This document shows, piece after piece, positions 5,502 to 11,359 of a stretch of 11,359 nt of DNA; within the stretch, counting starts at the first letter, position 1; each line of letters begins with the position of its first letter. The notes under the pieces were generated by a model that was not told the origin of the DNA, searched no databases, and worked only from the letters and a program-made list of their open reading frames with translations. The translations under genes and the position numbers were made by a program. The DNA is from Pseudomonadota bacterium (GTDB lineage Bacteria > Pseudomonadota > Gammaproteobacteria > Steroidobacterales > Steroidobacteraceae). The stretch covers positions 1-11,359 of the forward strand of contig JADJBE010000016.1 in the NCBI GenBank assembly GCA_016703895.1, written 5' to 3'.

Positions 5502-7320
5502 ATGACAAGGTCGGCTACACCCTATGAATTCGAAGTTCCATGGCGCCCGAATTTCGAGGCGCGGATGGCGCTTATCTGGGGCCTGGGAGCTATGTCGATT
5601 CTCGTCTTGGCATCCGTAGCGCCGATATTCCGTGGCTTTGGTGTAGTCCTCGGCATCAGCTGTGCCATCGGTGCGGTGATTCGCAGTGTGCAGGGATACC
5701 GCCGAATGATCGTCGATCAGCGCCTGAAGTTTTTCGGAAAGAATTCATCGATCTGGATGCGCTGCAGGCGAAGTCCAGACAAGCGAGTGCAACCAAGTCC
5801 TACTGGTTGGGACGAGGATTCCACTGGAGTGACATCGAAGCCACCAAACTGCATACCTTGATGTCGATGGGGGTAGTTCGCACCATCGGCAAGGCGGCCC
5901 AGCACCCCGAGGGCTCCTACTGGGTCCATGGCCTGGCTCCGGAGCAGGATCTCTATTCAGAGTTGGCTAACCTCGTGGGCCATACGCTGATCGTTGGCAG
6001 TACGCGGGTCGGAAAGACGCGCCTGTTCGATATTTTGATTTCCCAGGCCATCTTTCGCGGCGAGACCGTGATCATCATCGATCCCAAAGGCGATCATGGC
6101 CTGGCGCAGAATGCGCGCGCCGCCTGCGATGCCAGCGGAGAGGATGATCGCTTCGTCTATTTTCATCCGGCCCATCCGGATCGGTCGGCCTGTATCGACC
6201 CCCTACGCAACTGGAACCGAAAGACGGAGCTGGCAAGCCGCGTCGCCGCACTGATTCCTTCGGAAACCGGTGCCGATCCCTTCACGGCATTCGGCTGGAA
6301 AGTGCTGAACGACATCACTAACGGCATGATAGCCACTGGCCATCGTCCCAATCTGGTCCAGCTTCGGCGTTACGTGGAAGGAGGGCCGGAAAAGCCTCTT
6401 GCAACGAGCTCTAAAGTTCACTTCGCCGCGAATGTGCGTGATTGGGAATCACGGGCCTCGTCCTACATCCGGACGCAACAAGGACCGCTTGCTCCAAGCC
6501 TATGTGGCCTTCTATCAAGAGGTCGCCATCCACGAAGCCCAGTCGGTTGACCTGGACGGCCTGATCTCGACCTACGAACACAATCGGGACCACTTCCAGA
6601 AGATGGTGGCCTCGCTGATCCCGATTCTCTCGATGCTGACCAGCGATCCGCTACAGGAGCTGCTGTCCCCGGATTTCGAACCGGGTCATGAACGGCTGGT
6701 CACCGATATGTCCAAGATCATCCGTGGCAACAAGGTCGTATATATCGGCCTGGATTCTCTGGCGGACTCGACTGTCGGTAGTGCCATCGGTTCGATCATG
6801 CTGGCTGATCTCGCCGCAGTGGCAGGCGACCGCTACAACTACGGCATCGATTCGCTGACGCCGGTAAATCTGTTCATCGACGAGGCGGCCGAAGTGCTCA
6901 ACCAACCGGCCATCCAGCTCATGAACAAGGGTGGTGGAGCGGAATTCCGGGTAACCATTGCGACGCAGACCTTCGCCGATTTCGCCAGCCGCCTCGGCGA
7001 TGAGAACAAGGCTCGCCAGGTATTGGCCAACACCAACAACAAGATTGCCCTGCGCGTTCTAGATTCCGAGACACAGAAATACATTGCCGAAGGCATGCCG
7101 CCGATCAAGGTGCGCTGATGATGCTGCGTTACGGGCACAACGTCGATACCCACATCCGTGACGGATACACGCGTCCTACCAGGAGCAGATTCTTGAGGAA
7201 GAGGCGGAACTGTTTCCGGCGGCGATGCTGGGCGAACTGCCGCCGCTGCACTTCATTGCGCGCCTGTCCGGCGGGCGAACGCTCAAAGGGCGCGTCCCCA
7301 TCCTTGTCGCCGAGGGCTGA
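5502..7320 (+). CDS. traD: TraD type IV coupling protein (SXT/TOL type), several frameshifts
   Basis: A composite of about 605 residues, the usual length for the SXT/TOL-type TraD. This inner-membrane ATPase brings the relaxase-DNA complex to the mating channel. The N-terminus has two membrane segments (MALIWGLGAMSILVLASVAP; GFGVVLGISCAIGAVIRS). The Walker A motif GSTRVGKTRL lies at 5996-6025 and is followed by VIIIDPKGDHGL. The Walker B strand LFIDEAAEVL lies at about 6870-6899, then FRVTIATQTFADFASRLGD. The last parts are MMLRYGHNVDT (from 7118) and YQEQILEEEAELFPAAMLGE running to GRVPILVAEG and TGA 7318-7320. Frame changes occur near 5740, 6390, 6417, 6472, 7116 (in-frame TGA) and 7175; the catalytic motifs are intact. 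The DUF4400 gene overlaps its stop (TGATG), as in SXT traD-orfJ. The relaxase gene expected upstream is not present. Confidence 0.85.
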
Positions 7321-7931
7321 TGGCCAACAAGAAAGCCGATACCGGCGGAGTACCATCATCGCCATCTCGGCCTTCATTCCTGATCGTGGCGACATGGGTG
7401 TTCATTCCGCCGGGCGTCATCCGAAGCGCCTGGATCGCGGAACGCGCTGAGGTTTATGCCATGGCTGGCAAGGGCAGAGCGCCGTCTACGGCCGGCATTC
7501 GATGACCTACAGAAGTCGCTGGCGGAGATTTCCGGGGATTCCTCCGCGATGCGGAAGCGATTGGGAGGGGCGCTGGGAAATGTAGGGTTCAGCCGCTGGA
7601 CCCAGACCGATCATGGCAACCTGGCTATGGATCGGGTTGATCGCCTACCGGCTACAGGTGCTGACGGGGTGGCTTCTGCGGGGATCCCGCTGCCATCTTG
7701 GCGGCCTACCTTGATGGACAATTCGTTCGGGAAATCCGCAAGTATTCCTTCGTTGCCCAAAGCCCGATTCGGCACAAGCTGGGAGTTCGGGTGATGTGGA
7801 TGGTGCTGGCGGGACTGGCCGGATGGATCGTGGTTCCGGTGCCGATGCCATCGCTGCTGGCCCCCATGCTCATTGTCTCGATCTCCTATTCGCTTTGGCT
7901 GTGGGTCAGCAATTTGCAGAAGCGGCTCTAG
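7320..7931 (+). CDS. DUF4400 conjugative-element membrane protein (OrfJ-like), frameshifted
   Basis: A composite of about 203 residues matching the DUF4400 integrating-conjugative-element membrane proteins encoded directly after traD. The start ATG overlaps the traD stop (TGATG). Readable pieces: MANKKA, then YRRSTIIAISAFIP, LIVATWVFIPPGVI and ERAEVYAMAGKG (to about 7476); AFDDLQKSLAEISGD and RKRLGGALGNVGFSRWTQTD (about 7490-7610); a membrane segment TWLWIGLIAYRLQVLTGWLL (about 7619-7678); AAYLDGQFVREIRKYSFVAQ; and two terminal membrane segments, VMWMVLAGLAGWIVVPVP and LLAPMLIVSISYSLWLWV, ending TAG 7929-7931. At least five frame changes are needed. It is probably an inner-membrane accessory of the transfer apparatus. 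It ends 9 bp from the end of the convergent mlaC, where further tra genes would be expected. Confidence 0.7.
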
Positions 7932-7940
7932 GATTGCACA

Positions 7941-8552
7941 TCACTTCTTGACAGACGCCGCCTCGCCGGATTTGTTCTTGCCCTGAGCGACTGGATCAGA
8001 CCGTCGATGCCGCCTGGCGCACTTCGTTGGCGAAGGACTCTCGGTAATTGAGAATGAGGCTGATGCCGCCGACTTCGATGTCATAGACTTTCCAGTCTCT
8101 CTCCTGCTTTTCGAGGTAGTAGTCGAGCTGGATGGGCTTGCCGCCGGGCTGCTTGATCTCGGTGCGCACCTTGACATCGGTATCGCCCGGCTGCATCTTG
8201 AACGGCTTATAGTCGATGGTCTGTTCTGTACTCGGTCAACGCCTTCGAGTACGTCCGCATCAGCAACGCATGGAACTCGTCGGTCAGTATCTTCTGCTGT
8301 GCTGGCGTGGTGTTGCGCCAGTCGCGAGCCAGCGCCAGCTTCGTCATGTGCGTGAAGTTGAAATATGGGAGCACCTTCGCCTCGACCAGTTCGATCGCCT
8401 TCTTCGGTGTTGCCCGACTGGATATCCTTGTCCTTGCACGATGTCGAGGACATCGCTGGTCACGCTTTTGATTAGGCGTCAGGTGACATTTCCTGGGCAG
8501 ATACGCCAGCAGCGAGGACAAGTCCGGCCACCATGGCAAACAACCATTTCAT
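7941..8552 (-). CDS. mlaC: MlaC periplasmic phospholipid-binding protein, frameshifted
   Basis: A composite of about 203 residues matching MlaC/Ttg2D, the soluble carrier that ferries phospholipid between the outer-membrane MlaA complex and inner-membrane MlaFEDB. ATG 8552 follows GGGAGG (8565-8560). The signal peptide MKWLFAMVAGLVLAAGVSAQ ends in an A-x-A-type site. The body reads KKAIELVEAKVLPYFNFTHM, TKLALARDWRNTTPAQQKIL and FHALLMRTYSKALTEYR (about 8410-8225), then VRTEIKQPGGKPIQLDYYLE, DWKVYDIEVGGISLILNYRE and a Lys-rich tail ending AASVKK, with stop at 7943-7941. An in-frame TAA at 8474-8472, just after the signal peptide, and breaks near 8410, 8215 and 8005 require indels. It is last in the mlaE-D-A-C order; the mlaB expected next is missing. 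Confidence 0.82.
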
Positions 8553-8576
8553 GAGATTTCCTCCCTTTGTTTGAGA

Positions 8577-9276
8577 TCAGTCGTCCTGCTCGCGCGGCGC
8601 GTTACCGTCGTGAATCAGGTTGCGGCGGCGCTGTAGATAGCCGTCCCGGATGTACGAATACTTGTCGAGGGCAGCCTCCTCAATGACCTTGTCGGCCGGC
8701 AGGAGGTTGGCGCGATCACTAACGACACGTACCGCCAATAGCGTATTTCGGGTGGGAATGTGGCCGACGTTGGCGACGGGGTCAGTCTTCACGTCGAGAA
8801 CGAGTGCAACCGCGTCACGCGCCGTTCGCGGGCCGAAAAACGGAACGACGACATAGGCTCCATTGCCTACGCCCCAACGACCGAAGGTCTGGCCGAAATC
8901 TTCGTCGTGCTTCTCCAGACCTAAATCGGTGGCGACATCGAACAGCCCAAGGATGCCGACGGTGCTGTTCACAAAAAGCGTCCGGCATCGCCCGTGGCCT
9001 CGGGTACCTTGCCCTCAGCAGGTTGTTCACCGCAATGAAGACATCAGCGACATTGCCAAAGTTGGCTACACCGTTTTTCACCGGCGACGGCAAGACCGAG
9101 TCGTATCCCGTGGCAACAGGTCTCACTTACCACCTGATCGAGTGCATCATTGAAGCCGAACACGGCGCGATTGAAAACCTCGATGGGATCCTTAGGATTG
9201 CCGGTGGTTAGGCAGCCAATCAGCAACAACACGGCGCACACAAACAATGTGATTTGCTCTCCGATCTGCTTTTCAC
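8577..9276 (-). CDS. mlaA: MlaA (VacJ) outer-membrane lipoprotein, frameshifted
   Basis: A composite of about 233 residues matching MlaA/VacJ, which removes misplaced phospholipid from the outer leaflet. GTG 9276-9274 has GAGGAG (9288-9283) upstream. The signal segment FVCAVLLLIGC is a lipobox with the acylated Cys at 9214-9212. Then come PKDPIEVFNRAVFGFNDALD (the N-terminal MlaA signature), YDSVLPSPVKNGVANFGNVA, NSTVGILGLFDVATDLGLEK, EDFGQTFGRWGVGNGAYVVV then PFFGPRTARDAV, and an acidic C-terminus at TCA 8579-8577. Frame changes are needed near 9250, 9130 and 8975; the 3' part (8972-8577) is intact. It lies inside the mla operon between mlaD and mlaC, a placement seen in Betaproteobacteria and relatives but not in E. 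coli, where mlaA is separate. Confidence 0.85.
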
Positions 9277-9286
9277 GTGTTTCTCC

Positions 9287-9761
9287 TCATTTCTTGATAC
9301 CAATGCCGACGTCATTCTCGCCCCTTGTTGAACATGAACTGGCTGATGACCTTCTCCATCACCATGGCCGACTGCGTCTTCCGACCGTGGCATTGTCCTT
9401 AAGCATCTCGGGATCGCCGCCCACCTCGACGCTGACGTATTGTTCGCCGAGCAACCCCGAGGTGCTGACGGTCAGGAGGGTGTCACGGGGAATTTGTAGC
9501 GGGCGCCAATGGTCTCGTGACCACCGCCCGATAGGACTCCGAGGAAAACTGAGCGTCGGACACCCGCCCCACGACGACCCCGGCGCTTTTAACCGCGCCC
9601 GCACCTTCAAGCCGCCGATGTTGTCGAACTCGGCTCGTAGCCGGTAGGTTTCATCGGCGCCGGAGTCCGCGAGGGAGCCCTATCCGGGAGGATCAAGACC
9701 AGAAGCGACGCCAGCCCAACGGCGACGATGCCAACCCACGACCGATCGTGGCGCGATCCAT
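9287..9761 (-). CDS. mlaD: MlaD MCE-domain substrate-binding protein, frameshifted
   Basis: A composite of about 158 residues, a normal length for MlaD, the MCE-domain protein that forms a periplasmic hexamer on the MlaFEB transporter. ATG 9761 follows AGGAGC (9773-9768) and begins MDRATI. A membrane anchor WVGIVAVGLASLLVLIL comes next. The MCE domain reads ETYRLRAEFDNIGGLKV, then SAGVVVGRVSDAQFSSESYR, and TLLTVSTSGLLGEQYVSVEV. It ends SAMVMEKVISQFMFNKG and GIGIKK, with stop at 9289-9287. About five frame changes are needed (near 9735, 9680, 9600, 9530 and 9380). The stop lies directly before the ribosome-binding site of mlaA, so the genes form one operon. Confidence 0.78.
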
Positions 9762-9765
9762 TGAT

Positions 9766-10398
9766 AAGCTCCTGAACATGAGGGCGGTAGGATGAAGTCG
9801 GCGGAAAGAATCGCCAGCGACGACGTCACCACGGTACGCGTCGTGGCGCGCGAAACGCCCTCAGCCCGTGGGGTCCGAGTCATGCCCTTCGAACACCGCG
9901 ATCAGCTGACGATGATGCCGAAGGTAAAACTCTTGATGACGCGCCGTTAATGAATGTCCTCGCGGAAATCCACCGACGCCCCCATCTGCGACCAGAATGA
10001 CCGCTTCATCGACGCCGATCAATTGCACGCCGACGCGAGATAACCGCCGAAAACGCCCAAGAGCCGAGAAAAGCGCCGCCAGCAGCGGCATCGATATCAC
10101 GCCGGCCCAGAGGCGCAGTGCCACGATCCGGGCGATGGGGTCGACGGCCATCATCTCCATCGCCGGGAGTTGCTCCGGTCGCCTTCATCGAAGCCGATCT
10201 CGGCCGTGATTGCCGGATCCCGCGCGGCTGGCGAACAGCAGCGCCGCCACGACGGGACCGAGTTCACGCACCAGAGACAGCGCGACGAGCACGCCCAACG
10301 CCTCGGAAGATCCGTAGCGTTGCAGCGTGTCGCCAACCTTGCAAGCCCAGCACCATGCCCACGAAAAAGGCCCGAAACGATGATGATGACCAGCGTGA
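9766..10398 (-). CDS. mlaE: MlaE permease lacking its N-terminus, frameshifted
   Basis: A composite of about 210 residues matching the MlaE permease of the inner-membrane phospholipid transporter; the family usually has about 260. It begins at the first membrane segment, ITLVIIIVSGLF (about 10395-10360), and continues DTLQRYGSSEALGVLVALSL, VRELGPVVAALLFASRAGS, MEMMAVDPIARIVALRLWAG and VISMPLLAALFSALG, VQLIGVDEAV, a VFEGHDSDPT motif and VSRATTRTVVTSSLAILSAD then FIL-TALMF near 9785. About 50 N-terminal residues and the upstream mlaF ATPase gene are replaced by an RND permease fragment. No stop codon is found before the mlaD start in the plausible frame, so the 3' boundary is approximate. Frame changes occur near 10370, 10200, 10060, 9950 and 9870. 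Confidence 0.75.
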
Positions 10399-11155
10399 TG
10401 GCCGACGATCAGGCGCTTCAGATCCTCCGCCGAGGCAAGAAAGCCATCAAGGAACACGTGGTGATTCTGTCCCCGCTGCACCACCGTGCCCAGCAGGGCG
10501 AGAACATGCCCGCGGCGAGGCGCGTACCTGATCCAGCGGTAACGCCGAAGGCGGTAGGCGCTCAGGATCCAGTTCAACGCTCATCTCGCGGTCGCGCCCG
10601 CCCTTGACGTAAGTGGCGGATATCGCCTCCAGACTGCGCAGTCCCTCCATCATGCGGTCGGCCAGCCGCTTCAGGGCATAGTCGTCGTATTTTTCGAGGC
10701 CAAGGTCACGGTGACAATGGGCACGTCGTCCACGTCCACGCTCCTGATCAGCGGATTGCCGGCATCGGGAGGCAGGAGGTCGCGCTGGCCCAGTACGCGG
10801 TCGTAGAGAGCTTGACCAGGGATTTTTCCTTGTCTTCACCCACCTTGAACTGCACCATCAGCGCTCCCATCAGGTTCATGGCAGTGGCATAGGTATGATC
10901 GACGCCCGGAATCTGCTTGACGATGCTCTCCAGGGGACGGATTACCAGCTCCTCTACCTCCTCGGCGGAAGCGCCGGGCAGCAACACCCGCACCTCGGCG
11001 CCTGGCACCACGATTTGGGGGTTTTCCTCGCGCGGGGTCAGCGTCACGGCCAGCAGCCCCAGCAGCGCGCAGGACAGCATGAATAGCATGGTCAGCTTGG
11101 AGGTAACAAAAAGCTCCGCCAGACGGCCGGCGCTGTTGAGCTTAGGGTTGCTCAT
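10399..11155 (-). pseudogene. RND efflux permease, N-terminal quarter only
   Basis: ATG 11155 opens an AcrB-type RND permease. It shows the first membrane helix TMLFMLSCALLGLLAVTLTP, then EVRVLLPGASAEEVEELV and SIVKQIPGVDHTYATAMNLM, VDVDDVPIVTVTLAS, KYDDYALKRLADRMMEGLRS, YVKGGRDREMSVELDPERL and VFLDGFLASAEDLKRLIVG near 10400. These are the first periplasmic porter subdomains; about 250 of an expected 1,000 or more residues are present. The rest is missing because the sequence passes straight into MlaE. A GGAGG-containing site (11164-11160) precedes the start, and the preceding adaptor gene overlaps by 4 bp (ATGA). Frame changes lie near 10800, 10690 and 10570. The substrate class cannot be judged. 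Confidence 0.75.
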
Positions 11156-11359
11156 CGCGCCTCCTTTGCTGCGGTGACCAGGTCGCCGTCACGAAGAGCG
11201 GGCACAGGTGCCGCCACGAAGCGCTCGTCGGCTGCCAGGCCCGCGTTCACCTCGACCTGTTCGGGCCACTCGCGCCCGATGCGCAGCCAGCGAAAGCCTG
11301 CCCGGCCTTCGCCGTCTACCACGAAGACACCGGTGAGCCGCCGCGCTCGACCAAAGCGC
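11152..11359 (-). CDS. RND periplasmic adaptor (membrane fusion protein), C-terminal end
   Basis: The partial gene enters from the right edge and ends at TGA 11154-11152, overlapping the RND permease start. The readable sequence has GVFVVDGEGRAGFRWLRIG, then VEVNAGLAADERFVAAPVPA and LRDGDLVTAAKEAR, the membrane-proximal beta-barrel ending (V-x-x-GL-x-x-G/D-x-x-V pattern) of HlyD/AcrA-type adaptors. A frame change is needed near 11325, between ALVERGG and LTGVFVVD. It would link the RND permease to an outer-membrane channel; the adaptor-permease order and overlap are normal for such operons. Confidence 0.7.
   Translation of the reverse strand, partial: RFGRARRLTGVFVVDGEGRAGFRWLRIGREWPEQVEVNAGLAADERFVAAPVPALRDGDLVTAAKEAR

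Noticed and set aside
8216..8554. Plus-strand open frames opposite mlaC and mlaA
   Set aside because: They are antisense shadows; the minus-strand readings carry signal peptide, ribosome-binding site and family motifs.

Overview
The window joins a mobile-element backbone (about 1-7931) to a block of chromosomal-type cell-envelope genes on the minus strand (7941-11359). The moderate-to-high GC and the gene families point to a proteobacterium. The order mlaE-mlaD-mlaA-mlaC fits Beta-, Acidithiobacillia- or some Gammaproteobacteria, but I cannot name the host.

Mobile part. A LexA/CI-type repressor (58-699, minus) is divergent from an FlhD/FlhC-family gene pair (781-1083 and about 1061-1548, plus). 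This is the arrangement and gene content of the SetR/SetCD switch of SXT/R391 elements and of AcaDC in IncC plasmids, where FlhDC relatives activate conjugation rather than flagella. The repressor appears to lack both residues of the S24 Ser-Lys catalytic dyad. A convergent ParM-like actin and small-partner segregation pair follows (1580-about 2690, minus). Next come a structured intergenic stretch that could hold oriT (2691-2951), a MobI-like gene (2952-3442), a small unknown gene translationally coupled to it (3439-3727), a RepA_C-type replication initiator (3924-4807) with a terminator, and a cluster of direct repeats with 22-bp spacing (4982-5116) that is either an IS21-family end or an iteron set. 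The part ends with a small Cys/His-rich ORF, a TraD coupling protein (5502-7320) and a DUF4400 membrane protein (7320-7931). No relaxase gene (traI) and no mating-pore genes are visible.

Chromosomal part. All genes here are on the minus strand. Reading from 11359 downward, it holds the end of an RND periplasmic adaptor, the first quarter of an RND permease, mlaE without its N-terminus, then mlaD, mlaA and mlaC. The RND permease runs directly into MlaE near 10400. The Mla genes would move phospholipid between outer and inner membrane, but mlaF and mlaB are absent from the window.

Condition of the sequence. Apart from the repressor and the flhD-like gene, almost every gene must be read through several one-base frame changes, yet the composite proteins keep their family motifs. 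Some breaks fall in or beside short homopolymers. This looks more like indel errors in a draft assembly than old pseudogenes, although recent decay cannot be excluded. Coordinates for such genes are the outer limits of the composite reading.
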